Assembly: GCA_016709965.1 (NCBI GenBank)
Contig: JADJLT010000006.1
Location: 372,001 to 436,000 of the forward strand
DNA length: 64,000 nt
From: Betaproteobacteria bacterium
Lineage (GTDB): Bacteria > Pseudomonadota > Gammaproteobacteria > Burkholderiales > Rhodocyclaceae
Reading direction: 5' to 3'
This document shows, in pieces, positions 46,051-55,089 of the stretch. Under the pieces are notes generated by a model. The model was not told the DNA's origin, made no database searches, and saw nothing but the letters and a program-made list of their open reading frames with translations. The position numbers and the translations under genes are program-made. Each line of letters opens with the position of its first letter. Position 1 is the first letter of the stretch.

Positions 46051-47855
46051 TGTCGAGCGCTTGGGCTGGCAAGGCCGTGGCCGAGCGGCAAGTCACCGAT
46101 ACCGTGCTTTCGGATCAGGCCCGTCTGCAATTGCTCGGTATCGCCTTCAAACGCCTGGTCTTCGGTATTCACGCCATGCCCTTTGTCGGCATCCCGTTCA
46201 TGATCTGGATGGTCATTCTGGGCCTGGACATCATGATGATGCTGTTGTGGTTGGCAGCGTATGGCGTTGGCAATGTTTGGGCCGTTCGACAGAAAGCTGC
46301 ATTCCGGCACGATATCGATCAACTGCCAGCGGGGCAGGCGCTGCAAAAATGGCTGGCCATCGTGCATAAAGCGGCCATCGTTCATGGCTTGGGGGTCAGC
46401 GTGGTGTCCCTGATCACCGCCGGGCGCGTGTCCCACTCGTTTATCTATGTGCTGACCACCACCCAAATGGCGATCGTGGCTGGAAACGCCACGCACCAGT
46501 CGCCGGAAATCGGCACCTTCAAACGGTTTTTTGCGACCTCGTGGGGTGGGTGCATACTGCTGATACCTTGGACCTTTCCGGATGAATGGCCGGTGGTCTT
46601 TTTCCTGGCCCTGTTTTATATCGTGTCGATCTATCGGCATGCGATGAGTTCGCATCGCTTCTTTGTCGAGCATGCGCAACTGGAGGAAGACAGCAAAAAA
46701 CTGGCCGATGGCTATCGTGTCGCCAAAGAGGAGGCCGAGGCCGCCCTGCAGGCAAAAAATCAGTTTTTGACAACCGCCAGCCACGATCTTCGCCAGCCAG
46801 TGCATGCCATGGGCTTTTTGATTGAGTCGATTGCCCATCGCAATCAGGATGCTGCCTTGGTGCCTTCGCTGGACGATCTTCGGCGCAGCGTGCGCTCAGT
46901 GACCCTGATGTTCAACTCCTTGCTCGACCTGTCGCGTATCGAGAGCGGTACGGTCGAAGTCAATTGTTTGCCGGTGGCCTTCGCTCCGCTGATGCAGGAT
47001 GTGTCGATGTTGTTCCGCGAAGAAGCAAAGAGCCGCGGCCTCGATTTGCGGGTCCATGAATTGCGGCGCCCAGGCGCTGTCCTGGCTGACCCGTTGCTGC
47101 TGCGGCAGGCGATGGTGAATCTGGTGCATAACGCCTTGCGCTATACCGCCTGCGGCGGGATCGTGCTCGGGGCGCGGCGGCATAGTGATGCGTGGCGGCT
47201 GGAAGTCTGGGACACCGGTATGGGCATTGCCGGCGAGGGCAGGGAGAAAATCTATTCGCCGTTCTATCGCGATCAACATGCCTGGCGTATCGATAGCGCC
47301 GGGCACGGGCTGGGCTTGGCGGTGGTGGCGCGCTGTGCCGGGATGATGGGCGCGACGTATGGTTTTGATTCGGTCGAGGGACGTGGCTCGCGTTTCTGGC
47401 TTCAACTGCCAGCTGCCGACGGTGCCTCATTGCAGCCAGTGGTGGCCGAGCAGTCTGATGCCCGCTCAGCGCAGCGCCAGCTGGCAGGTACCTGTCTGGT
47501 GGTCGAAGATGACCCGCAGGTGTCGTCGGCCTGGCTCAGCCTGATGCAGGCATGGGGCGTCGATGCCCGCTGTGCGGCTTCCGCGACAGAGGCCTTCGCG
47601 GTGCTGGATGCCGGCTTTGTGCCGCAAGCCATTTTGTGTGACCAGCGTTTGCGTTCGGGCGAGAGTGGCATTGAGGTTTTGAAGGCGCTATTTGGCCGTT
47701 GTCCTGAAGCGAGCGGCGCGATGGTCAGCGGCGAGTTCGCCTCGGCAGAATTGCAGCAGGCGGAGAGAGAGGGCTATCTGGTGCTCCGCAAGCCGCTGGA
47801 AACCCGGCAACTGCATGTATTGCTGGAACAATGGCTGCACACGATTGATCGGTAA
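46047..47855 (+). CDS. Hybrid sensor histidine kinase
   Basis: A 602-residue inner-membrane kinase. About six hydrophobic helices (35-200) form the sensor region, a short coiled coil (215-245) leads to the HisKA box TASHDLRQPVHAMG, then the ATPase with NLVHNALRYT, WDTGMGIAG and GLGLAVVARCAG. A receiver domain at the end (LVVEDDPQVSS, ILCDQRLRSG, LRKP) completes it. The HDLRQP box is that of the RpfC/FixL-like group with a paired NarL regulator directly upstream. The signal is unknown. Confidence 0.94.
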   Translation: MMSSAWAGKAVAERQVTDTVLSDQARLQLLGIAFKRLVFGIHAMPFVGIPFMIWMVILGLDIMMMLLWLAAYGVGNVWAVRQKAAFRHDIDQLPAGQALQKWLAIVHKAAIVHGLGVSVVSLITAGRVSHSFIYVLTTTQMAIVAGNATHQSPEIGTFKRFFATSWGGCILLIPWTFPDEWPVVFFLALFYIVSIYRHAMSSHRFFVEHAQLEEDSKKLADGYRVAKEEAEAALQAKNQFLTTASHDLRQPVHAMGFLIESIAHRNQDAALVPSLDDLRRSVRSVTLMFNSLLDLSRIESGTVEVNCLPVAFAPLMQDVSMLFREEAKSRGLDLRVHELRRPGAVLADPLLLRQAMVNLVHNALRYTACGGIVLGARRHSDAWRLEVWDTGMGIAGEGREKIYSPFYRDQHAWRIDSAGHGLGLAVVARCAGMMGATYGFDSVEGRGSRFWLQLPAADGASLQPVVAEQSDARSAQRQLAGTCLVVEDDPQVSSAWLSLMQAWGVDARCAASATEAFAVLDAGFVPQAILCDQRLRSGESGIEVLKALFGRCPEASGAMVSGEFASAELQQAEREGYLVLRKPLETRQLHVLLEQWLHTIDR

Positions 47856-48039
47856 CAAGGCGCTTGCCGACGATGAAGCGGGTTCCAGTGATGAATTCGA
47901 AGCGAGAAGGGTCGCATCGGAACACAAAACCGAAGCTGTTTTGGGAAGCAGGCACTCAGGAACCTTCTGGCGCCGGCGCGCTGCATCATGCTTTCGCCCG
48001 CAGGTGGCGGTGGCCACCATATTTAGCGGCGACCTGGCT

Positions 48040-49062
48040 TCAATAAAGCTCGGCGATCAGCAACTGGAGAGCACCCTCGCGTTCCGCCGCTGTGGCGGCC
48101 AGCAAACCTTGCTGCTGCAGGATAGCGATCAACTGGCGCGGTGCGACGCCCTCGTAGCCCACGATCTCGACGTGGCCCGCAGCAACTTGAACATTGGTGA
48201 GGCGCGGGTAGGCGTCGATGATCGGCTGGTACTGCTCATCGAGACTGAAAATGTCGTCGCTTTCTCGGCAGGCGCCGTTTGCGTCGCGACGGCGGCAGGT
48301 CTCGCGCTCGTCAGTGACCACCTTCACATAGCGCTGCACCGAGGCGATCAGCGGACCGGGGCGGCGGATAAAATCTGAAAAAGCAGTGATTTCGTACCAG
48401 TTGTCACCGGTGACTGCGCGGCAAGAGAGCGCTACCAAACCGAGGCTCGCCCAGTGCAGAAAACGATTTCCGCATAGTTTCGCAGCCGCAATGCCCGAGA
48501 ATGGGGCAGAGACAGTGACCAGATTCACGTTCAAGCCGTCGCTCTCCCAATCTGCGCGGCGCTCACCTTCCATCGCCTTCCTCGCCACCAGCCCGCCCAT
48601 GCTGTGGCCGATGACCGTGATGTCCCGGTTGCGCATTTTTCCCGCCAGCGCGCCAACTGCTGCAGTCAGCTGCTCGGCACTGTCCACAAGGCTCGCCCGG
48701 TCGTCATAGCTGAAGCAGACCGCCTGCTGGCCATGAAACGCATAGAGCTGGGCCAGCGACCGGAATCGTCCCGCCGACCCATTGCAACCGTGCACCAGTA
48801 TGGTCACCGGTTTCGACGAGTCGAGGGAAAGCGTCTGCTCCGACGCATCAGTACAGGGCCCCAACTGAGGGAGCTCGACGGTGATATCCGGCGAGGGAAG
48901 CCGGCCAAGCTCCAGGGGAGTAGGGTCGACAGTCGGTGCTTGCAGGAAAGCGCAACCTGAAATCAGGCTCGCAAGGAGCGCTGCCAATAGAGTGCCGCGA
49001 GAAAAGAGCGAGCTAACTTGCGATGAGTTCAAGCCACGGTAGACGAGCATGCGATCTAACAA
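48040..49062 (-). CDS. Lipoprotein alpha/beta hydrolase (lipase/esterase-like)
   Basis: 340 residues with a lipobox ISGC after a hydrophobic leader. The hydrolase core has the oxyanion strand VTILVHGCNGSAG, the nucleophile elbow GHSMGG, and a late AGHVEIVG histidine. The overall pattern matches PGAP1-like or lipase-type serine hydrolases. Six further cysteines may form disulfides. The leader may start at either of two near methionines. The substrate is unknown. Confidence 0.82.
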   Translation of the reverse strand: MLDRMLVYRGLNSSQVSSLFSRGTLLAALLASLISGCAFLQAPTVDPTPLELGRLPSPDITVELPQLGPCTDASEQTLSLDSSKPVTILVHGCNGSAGRFRSLAQLYAFHGQQAVCFSYDDRASLVDSAEQLTAAVGALAGKMRNRDITVIGHSMGGLVARKAMEGERRADWESDGLNVNLVTVSAPFSGIAAAKLCGNRFLHWASLGLVALSCRAVTGDNWYEITAFSDFIRRPGPLIASVQRYVKVVTDERETCRRRDANGACRESDDIFSLDEQYQPIIDAYPRLTNVQVAAGHVEIVGYEGVAPRQLIAILQQQGLLAATAAEREGALQLLIAELY

Positions 49063-49066
49063 TTAT

Positions 49067-49288
49067 TCAACGAACCCAATGGTCCGCATCTTGTTGGTAG
49101 ACGAGGAACACGCCAATTCGCTGCAACAGCGTGAGTTCTAGTTGATGCCATTTCGTGCTCTGTCCCAATAGTTGATCATAATACAGACAGGGTTCGCCTG
49201 AGCGCCAGCGACGAAGTAGCAGCGATGTCAGCGTTGAAACCATGGCATCCCGAGGCAGCAATGATTTGCCTCCCTGGGGTGTTGTCAT
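49067..49288 (-). CDS. Hypothetical small protein, uncertain
   Basis: A 73-residue frame starting 5 nt after the stop of the DUF3553 gene, with AGG 6 nt before the ATG. It has no signal peptide, transmembrane helix or known motif; the composition (LLLRRWRSGEPCLYYDQLLG) is not clearly protein-like or random. It fills the only gap between two genes on the same strand. Confidence 0.35.
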   Translation of the reverse strand: MTTPQGGKSLLPRDAMVSTLTSLLLRRWRSGEPCLYYDQLLGQSTKWHQLELTLLQRIGVFLVYQQDADHWVR

Positions 49289-49293
49289 TGAAC

Positions 49294-50157
49294 CTATTGC
49301 TTCTGGCTGAGCGAGCCGATGAAGGATTGCACGTCGATCAGGTCGCGGGGCATCAGGCCTTCTTCAAGGAGGCTGGTGCGCAGGTGGATGTAGAGCCGCT
49401 GCACGGACAGATAGGTGCGCCAGTTGGGCTCGGGTTTGTAATTGACCCGCCAGCACAGGGCTTTGGCCGCGTTTTGCACGGTGGTCGGCTTGACGAAGAC
49501 GTTTTCTTTCGGGAAACGGATGTACCCGAACAGCGTGGCAAATGGCCATTTGCTGATTTCGATGATGCCCAGGGTGCGCACAAACTGCTTGAAACGGTCC
49601 TCTTCCGGGGCGGCGCCGTAGAGATACTCGGCTAGACCCAGCGCGAATGTCTTCTGGTTCAACGGCGCTTTCAGGGCGCCGTAAAGCGCGCCTTTCTCGG
49701 TCTTGGTTAGCAGGCCGGTGGCTGATTCGATGTGGCAGGCGCGATCGCAGATATCCTGGAATCGGCCTTCGGCGATGAGGCCGGCAAGCTCTGGTTCGTC
49801 CAGCAGCTGGATGAATAGCTGGTTGCCGCGCAGGACGGCTTCGCGCTGTTCCTTGATGTAGCGCTTGCCTTCGAGGCCTTCCGGATAGCTTGCGAGGAAG
49901 CGATCGATGGCGGCGACCAGGGTAACAAAGCTGGCGTTGTCGATTTGCGACGTTTCGATCAGATTGTCAAGAAGGGGGTGCTTGGCCGTACGGCCCTCGA
50001 CACTTTCCAGCCCGGCAAATGAGGCCGACAGGCGCTTGGTACCAGCGCCCACAAAGAAAATATCAATGTTTTCGGGGGTTACATTTAGCACTTTCCCGAG
50101 TCCCCATTCCTTCTTGCTGGGGTGAAACACACGATCGCCCTGGGTAATTGTGCTCAT
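49294..50157 (-). CDS. DUF3553-domain protein
   Basis: 287 residues. The N-terminus (8-60) is a small beta-barrel of the DUF3553 type, GDRVFHPSKKEWGLGKVLNV and NIDIFFVGAGTKRL, which also occurs at the end of UvrD-like helicases. The remainder is helical, with WPFATLFGYIRFPKENVFVKP and NYKPEPNWRTYLSVQRL, typical of stand-alone proteins of unknown role in proteobacteria. DNA or RNA binding is possible by analogy only. Confidence 0.75.
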   Translation of the reverse strand: MSTITQGDRVFHPSKKEWGLGKVLNVTPENIDIFFVGAGTKRLSASFAGLESVEGRTAKHPLLDNLIETSQIDNASFVTLVAAIDRFLASYPEGLEGKRYIKEQREAVLRGNQLFIQLLDEPELAGLIAEGRFQDICDRACHIESATGLLTKTEKGALYGALKAPLNQKTFALGLAEYLYGAAPEEDRFKQFVRTLGIIEISKWPFATLFGYIRFPKENVFVKPTTVQNAAKALCWRVNYKPEPNWRTYLSVQRLYIHLRTSLLEEGLMPRDLIDVQSFIGSLSQKQ

Positions 50158-50224
50158 CTTGCTCTCCGCTGCCACTGCTGCCTTAACACGCTATTCTACC
50201 ATTGCAGCGATGGTAGGGTCGGAT

Positions 50225-50268
50225 AGCGAATCGTTGGTTTTTCGGCAAAATTTCCGGTTGACCGTGAA
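50225..50268 (+). repeat. Dispersed GGTTGACCG repeat, intergenic copy
   Basis: Left arm diverged (GCGAATCGTTGGTTTTTC), right arm GGCAAAATTTCC, tail GGTTGACCGTG. It lies between the starts/stops of two minus-strand genes (50157 and 50309), outside coding sequence. Confidence 0.75.
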
Positions 50269-50308
50269 ATTCAGCTTTGGCCGGCGGTGAGAGTGTCTGC
50301 GGCGATCC

Positions 50309-52309
50309 CTAGCGGCCGGACAGCCATTTCAGCATGGTTGCGTACAACAGATCGGGGTTGACCGGCTTGGTGATGAAGTCGTTCATGCCGGCGTCCAGGC
50401 ATCGCTTCTTGTCTTCGGCGAAGGCATTGGCGGTCATCGCCACGATGGGAACATCTTGCCCGTTCGGTAATTGCCGTATCCGTTTGGTTGCTTCCAGACC
50501 GTCCATTTTCGGCATTTGCATGTCCATCAGGATCAGGTCGTAGCCGGACTTTGCCACCAAGGCCACGGCCTCCAGTCCGTCTTCTGCCTCGTCAGTGGAC
50601 GGGCAGACGATATTGAGCAGCATGCTGGCGATTTCGCGATTGACCGGCTCATCTTCGACCAGCAGGATGCGGCTGTCGGCAAAGCGGCGTCCGAGGATGG
50701 CTTCGGCCGATTCGATCTTCGGTGCGTTGGCCAGGTCGTGCAGGCCCGGGCCTTTCTTGAGCCGCGCGGTGAACCAGAAGGTGCTGCCTGCGCCCGGAGT
50801 GCTGTCGACACCAGCCGCGCCGCCCATCAACTGTGCCAGCTTTTTGGTGATGACCAGCCCCAGCCCGGTGCCGCCATAACGGCGTGTGGTGCTGGTATCG
50901 GCCTGCTCGAAGGCGCTGAACAGCCGCGCGGCAATTTCCGGCGCGATGCCGATCCCCGTGTCCTTGACCTCGAAGCGGATCAGTGCGTTGTCGGCCGTCT
51001 CTTCGACAGGAAAGCTGCGCAGCGTGATCGTGCCTGATTCGGTGAATTTGATGGCGTTGTTGGCGTAATTGAGCAGCGCCTGCTGCAATCGCGTCGGGTC
51101 GCCTCGCAGGTGATACGGTGTGGCGTGGTTTTCGATTGAAATCTTGAGTTTCTTGGCCTCGGCCGCGACACTCAGCATCGACGCAACATTGGCGGTGAGC
51201 GTGCCGATCGGGATGTCGGTGTCGTCGAGAGCGAATTTACCGGCCTCGATCTTGGACAGATCTAGGATGGCGTTGATTATTTCGAGCAGGTGTTGGCCGG
51301 CCGAGTCTACTTTTTCGAGCCGTTCGGCCTGTTTGTCGGGCAGGCCGGCGCGACGGATCAGGTGAGTCATGCCGATGATGGCATTGAGCGGCGTGCGGAT
51401 TTCGTGGCTCATGTTGGCCAGGAAAGCGCTCTTCGCGATGTTGGCGGATTCTGCCGATTCCTTGGCGATGGAAAGTTCCGCCGTGCGTTGCACGACCAGG
51501 GCTTCGAGATGAGCGTGATACTTCGTCTGCTCGATTTCTGCCTTTTTGCGCAGGGTGATGTCGGTCGAGATGCCGCACAGGGCGTAGATGCTGCCATCGT
51601 CCTTGTGCAAAGGCAGCTTGACCGAGAAATAGGTGGCTGTCTCCCCGGTTTCCATGACAGTATTCGTTTCTTCCGCCTTCAGGGTTTCGCCACCGAGCAG
51701 GACGCGACTATCGTTCTCCCGGATGTTGGCAGCCGTCACGGCATCGAAGAATTTTTCGTCCCCGAAGCCGACAAGGTCTGCCATGTCGACGCCCCACAGC
51801 TTGCGCACCGGCGCATTGGCAAACAGATAATTGCCCTGCAGATCCTTCAGGTAGATGTAGGCATCGACACTGTCCAGAATGCTCCGCAGCTTCGCTTCGC
51901 TTTCACGCAGATGGGCCTCGTTCTGCCTGCTTTGTGTGATGTCGCGAAGTTCCCAGAGCACATGCCGCCGGCCGGACATCTGCACGATCTGGCCGGAAAT
52001 CAGGTGTGGGCGAAACGCCGCCTGCAGGCAAAAAGTGGCCGGGTAATCCACCACGCGCCCGTGCCGGGCGAGTTCAGCCATGCACCCGTCGCGTTCAAGC
52101 TCGTTATCCCACAGGCCAAGTTCCAGCGCCGATTTTCCGATCGCGTTCTGACGGGCGATGCCAAAGGCACGAATCCATGCCTCGTTAACATCGATGATCC
52201 GGCCTGAGTCAGCATCGGTAAACGCCATGCTGTTGCTGGTAGCGTTGAAAATAATGGCGTAATCGACGCTATTGGTCGATGAAACGTCCAATTCAAGCTG
52301 ATTTTCCAT
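50309..52309 (-). CDS. PAS-PAS hybrid sensor histidine kinase
   Basis: A 666-residue soluble hybrid kinase: two PAS domains (about 15-125 and 138-255), a short coiled coil, HisKA (ANMSHEIRTPLNAI), ATPase (NYANNAIKFT, VKDTGIGIAPE, GGTGLGLVITKKL) and a receiver domain (ILLVEDEPVNREIA, LILMDMQMPKMDG, FITKPVNP). No transmembrane helix is visible, so it probably senses a cytoplasmic signal. No response regulator or HPt is adjacent. Confidence 0.95.
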   Translation of the reverse strand: MENQLELDVSSTNSVDYAIIFNATSNSMAFTDADSGRIIDVNEAWIRAFGIARQNAIGKSALELGLWDNELERDGCMAELARHGRVVDYPATFCLQAAFRPHLISGQIVQMSGRRHVLWELRDITQSRQNEAHLRESEAKLRSILDSVDAYIYLKDLQGNYLFANAPVRKLWGVDMADLVGFGDEKFFDAVTAANIRENDSRVLLGGETLKAEETNTVMETGETATYFSVKLPLHKDDGSIYALCGISTDITLRKKAEIEQTKYHAHLEALVVQRTAELSIAKESAESANIAKSAFLANMSHEIRTPLNAIIGMTHLIRRAGLPDKQAERLEKVDSAGQHLLEIINAILDLSKIEAGKFALDDTDIPIGTLTANVASMLSVAAEAKKLKISIENHATPYHLRGDPTRLQQALLNYANNAIKFTESGTITLRSFPVEETADNALIRFEVKDTGIGIAPEIAARLFSAFEQADTSTTRRYGGTGLGLVITKKLAQLMGGAAGVDSTPGAGSTFWFTARLKKGPGLHDLANAPKIESAEAILGRRFADSRILLVEDEPVNREIASMLLNIVCPSTDEAEDGLEAVALVAKSGYDLILMDMQMPKMDGLEATKRIRQLPNGQDVPIVAMTANAFAEDKKRCLDAGMNDFITKPVNPDLLYATMLKWLSGR

Positions 52310-52313
52310 GGGT

Positions 52314-53093
52314 TCAGCTTTTTCTGCGCTTGGCGATGTCAGCGTCGTTCAGTCCATACAACACATCCAGAAAATGCATCTGGAAGCTGCCCGGCCCCTG
52401 CGCGTTTTCCGCGGCGAGCTCGCCGGCCACGCCCATGACCACCATGGCTTCGGTTGCCGCCTCAAACGGATCGGCATTCACCGCCACGAAGGCGCCCGAC
52501 AAGGCGCTGGCGGTGCATCCCATGCCGGTCACCAAGGTCATCATCGGATGACCATTGGCGACCCGCGCCACCCGGTCATCTGCCACGATCAGATCAACCG
52601 GGCCGCTGACCGATACCACGCAGCCCAGCGCACGGGAAAGCGCCTGGGCGTCGTTGAATGCTTCATCCGGCGTGTGCAGGCTGTCCACGCCTTTGGTTGT
52701 GCCCGCAGAGTTTGCCAGGGCGCGGATTTCAGAGGCGTTGCCGCGGATCACGGCGGGCCGCGCCGCCTCGATCAGCGCACGAGCCGTTGCGGTGCGATAG
52801 GCCGTGGCGCCACAGCCCACGGGGTCAAGCACGATGGGAATGCCACGGCTGGCAGCCAGCTTCGCCGCCTTCAGCATGGCCGCCACCCAAGGGCCGCTCA
52901 AGGTGCCGATGTTGATGACCAGCGCCCGCGACAGGGCGACCATCGCTTCGACTTCCTCGGCGGCATGCGCCATCACCGGCGAGGCGCCAATCGCCAGCAG
53001 GGCATTGGCCGTGCTGTTCATCACCACATAATTGGTAATGTTGTGAACCAGCGGTGCCTGCGCCCGGATTCGGGAAAGATCGTGCTCGCTCAT
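52314..53093 (-). CDS. thiM: Hydroxyethylthiazole kinase
   Basis: Phosphorylates 4-methyl-5-hydroxyethylthiazole in thiamine salvage. 259 residues from the ATG before SEHDLSRIRAQAPLVHNI. The family motifs TNYVVMNSTANALLAIGASP, IPIVLDPVGCGAT, IRGNASEIRALA and the late GMGCTASALSGAF are intact. It ends 5 nt upstream of the hybrid kinase start codon region on the same strand. I looked for a TPP riboswitch upstream and found no CUGAGA-type element. Confidence 0.95.
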   Translation of the reverse strand: MSEHDLSRIRAQAPLVHNITNYVVMNSTANALLAIGASPVMAHAAEEVEAMVALSRALVINIGTLSGPWVAAMLKAAKLAASRGIPIVLDPVGCGATAYRTATARALIEAARPAVIRGNASEIRALANSAGTTKGVDSLHTPDEAFNDAQALSRALGCVVSVSGPVDLIVADDRVARVANGHPMMTLVTGMGCTASALSGAFVAVNADPFEAATEAMVVMGVAGELAAENAQGPGSFQMHFLDVLYGLNDADIAKRRKS

Positions 53094-53334
53094 GGGGCTC
53101 TTTCGGGGTGCGGGTTGGCGATAAGCGTTGACGTGCAACGCCAGGCGAAAAGGCCGGTTGCGGCCGGAGCATTCATGCGTCTTATCTTCCGGAGTGCCGC
53201 CCCCGGGGGTCGGAAAATAGTAGCAGGATAGGCTCGCCAGAAAAAGCCTGCGAGCGCGCAAAACGTTACTGTTGAAGCTGTTCCGCCAGTCATCCGGCGG
53301 CATCGAGGCATCCGTGGCGACCGTTTTTGAGACC

Positions 53335-53379
53335 GCTGCGGTCAACCGGAAAAAGCAACCAAAATCCGAAAAAATTGTT
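53335..53379 (-). repeat. Dispersed GGTTGACCG repeat, intergenic copy upstream of thiM
   Basis: GCTGCGGTCAACCGGAAAAA, then GCAACCAAAATCCG and AAAAAATT. The core is exact; the arm palindrome is diverged. It is about 240 nt upstream of thiM in the non-coding stretch. Confidence 0.7.
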
Positions 53380-53538
53380 CAGGGCTGCGGCAGCGCAGAA
53401 ATCAGGGCAGGGCGCCGATGCTGCCGCCAGCGCCGCTATTGTCATCATCGTTTGCCAGTTATGACGCGAAACCCAGGCGAATTTTGTGCAGATATCTGCA
53501 AGTGACTGATTTTTAATGATCTGGATGTAAGTCGGGAT

Positions 53539-53554
53539 TGGCACGTATCTGGCT
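53539..53554 (+). promoter_or_regulatory. Possible sigma54 promoter
   Basis: TGGCACGTATCTGGCT keeps GG and GC ten bases apart, as in the -24/-12 consensus TGGCACG-N4-TTGCW, with one change in the -12 part. The nearest downstream gene on this strand is 530 nt away. Confidence 0.35.
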
Positions 53555-54084
53555 AAGAAGGTATCAGGAAACCAGCAGAGTCCGCCGCGCCGGATACTTC
53601 CTTTCCTCCCAGGGGGAGTAGGGCAGACGGACGCTTGATGAAATTTGACGTATTTCCTTGCCCAGCCCCGATGGCCAGTCATGTGATCGTCGCTTTTCAG
53701 GATTGAATCTGCTGGTTTCCAACCCTAATCGCTCGTTCGGGCGCCTGTTCGTCCGATGGAGTCAGGGCGAATGGCGTCCCTGATTTAATGTCAATTTTGG
53801 CAGTGTGGTCTTTGTCTGCTGTCATGAATGGCAATTTCGCGCCTTGCGTCAGCCATGCAAAGCTCGATGGCCGGCGGAAATTCGGCTGGTGCCGGCCTCG
53901 GTGCAATATTTGTAAAGCCGCTCACAGCAATGATTTCGCAGGTTTTACGGTACCCACGCCGCTATCCCGACCCGGCATTTCCAGCAGCCGGATTCACCTC
54001 GGCCGGCACCGGGCATATGTCTTGCACATAGTTCAGCGTAACGAAGCTACTTCAGCTTTATTCAACGCAAAGGGGAGAAGACTC

Positions 54085-54252
54085 ATGGCATGGAATCTGT
54101 TATTCACATCCGACATCGGCTTGCTCAGCTTGTTCACCATCGTGTTTATTCTGGGGATGGCGGTCTATCTGATTCGCTACGCCTCGAAACATTCGCACGA
54201 CGAAGAGAAAGAAGCGCAAGCCGCCAACATCCATCTGCCGGGCGCACGCTAG
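54085..54252 (+). CDS. DUF3149-type small membrane protein
   Basis: A 55-residue protein with GGGGAGAAG upstream of the ATG. The start MAWNLLFTSDIGLLSLFTIV runs into one transmembrane helix, followed by a charged tail KHSHDEEKEAQ. This fits the DUF3149 family of short single-helix proteins of unknown role in betaproteobacteria. The longer open frame upstream of this ATG has no credible start. Confidence 0.82.
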   Translation: MAWNLLFTSDIGLLSLFTIVFILGMAVYLIRYASKHSHDEEKEAQAANIHLPGAR

Positions 54253-54328
54253 CCAGGTTGCCGGCCAGCGCCGGCATCAAGGCCAAGCCAGTAAAGAGGG
54301 CGGTATCAGCGTCCCGCTGGCCGTCTGA

Positions 54329-54808
54329 TCAATAGCGCCGAACGGTGCCGCCGTCGTCGATATGCAGGCGGTCGCCGATGCGCAGATCGACGAAATCGGT
54401 GTTCTGGATCACCGTCTGATAGCCGCCGTTTTCCATCCGGATGGTGAGCCGGAACTGGTCGCCCTGCGGCTGGTTCTGCTTCTCGATTTCATGTCCGATC
54501 AGCGCGCCGCCAGCGGCGCCGATGACGGTGGCCGCCGTGTTGCCGTTGCCTTCGCCCACCTGATGGCCGATGATCCCGCCGATCACGGCGCCGGCGATGG
54601 CACCAACACCAATGCCGCTATTGTTCTCATGCCGGATCAGGTCGATGGCCTGAACCGAGCCGTAGCCCGGGTACAAGTCACGCGAATAAGCCACCGGCGG
54701 ATAATCTTTTTCCCAACCCGGCCCATAGATCGGCGCGCAACCGCTGATCGCCAGTACCCCTGCCAAGCCCAGCGCCGACATTAATTTTCTCGATGCATTC
54801 ACGGTCAT
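54329..54808 (-). CDS. Glycine-zipper 2TM outer-membrane lipoprotein (SlyB-like)
   Basis: 159 residues with a lipobox ISGC. The middle is a glycine-zipper 2TM domain: GIGVGAIAGAVIGGIIGHQV and NTAATVIGAAGGALIGHEIE. The C-terminal part (RLTIRMENGGYQTVIQ, RIGDRLHIDDGGTVRRY) is the usual beta domain of this group. SlyB-like proteins stabilise the outer membrane. A second ATG three codons upstream is an alternative start. Confidence 0.9.
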   Translation of the reverse strand: MTVNASRKLMSALGLAGVLAISGCAPIYGPGWEKDYPPVAYSRDLYPGYGSVQAIDLIRHENNSGIGVGAIAGAVIGGIIGHQVGEGNGNTAATVIGAAGGALIGHEIEKQNQPQGDQFRLTIRMENGGYQTVIQNTDFVDLRIGDRLHIDDGGTVRRY

Positions 54809-54976
54809 CTTCTCCATGGCCCGGCCGTGCAAACCATGCGCCGGGGATTTGTATTTTTCTGGTTTTCAAAGCGCCTCGATCCCGAAAATGCGGCGCTGAT
54901 TACAACGAAGGTATCGTGCCGCAACTGCGTGCCAAGTACAACGTCGGCAACCAGATATTCTGCAGCTAACCTAGCG

Positions 54977-55021
54977 GGCAGACATTTCAGTTTTGAGCAA
55001 AATTTCCGGTTGACCGCAGCA
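54977..55021 (+). repeat. Dispersed GGTTGACCG repeat, intergenic copy
   Basis: GACATTTCAGTTTTGAGC, AAAATTTCC, then GGTTGACCGCAGCA. It lies in the non-coding interval between the SlyB-like gene and the TMEM175-like gene. Confidence 0.8.
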
Positions 55022-55089
55022 TTCGCACGCCATGACGCCACCGAGACGAGAAGCCGTCAGCCCACGAAGCCATCCCCGTGGGACTAGCC

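Larger units (their letters stand above)
53094..54084. other. About 1 kb without a convincing protein gene
   Basis: Open frames here look like noise: no signal peptides, no families, no good ribosome binding sites. It holds a dispersed-repeat copy at 53335, a sigma54-like site at 53539-53554, and a hairpin-rich segment around 53580-53642 (GTCCG with CGGAC enclosing CTCCC with GGGAG). The right end leads into the DUF3149 gene. Confidence 0.6.

Noticed and set aside
50345..50360. GGTTGACCGG in the receiver domain of the PAS hybrid kinase
   Set aside because: It encodes the conserved TKPVNP loop of receiver domains and has no palindromic arms.
53094..53345. TPP riboswitch upstream of thiM
   Set aside because: No CUGAGA or matching P3/P5 elements are visible; a GC-rich stem is present but does not fit the consensus.
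53290..53682. 130-codon minus-strand frame in the non-coding kilobase
   Set aside because: No ribosome site, no family resemblance, and it runs through a repeat copy and a hairpin-rich segment.
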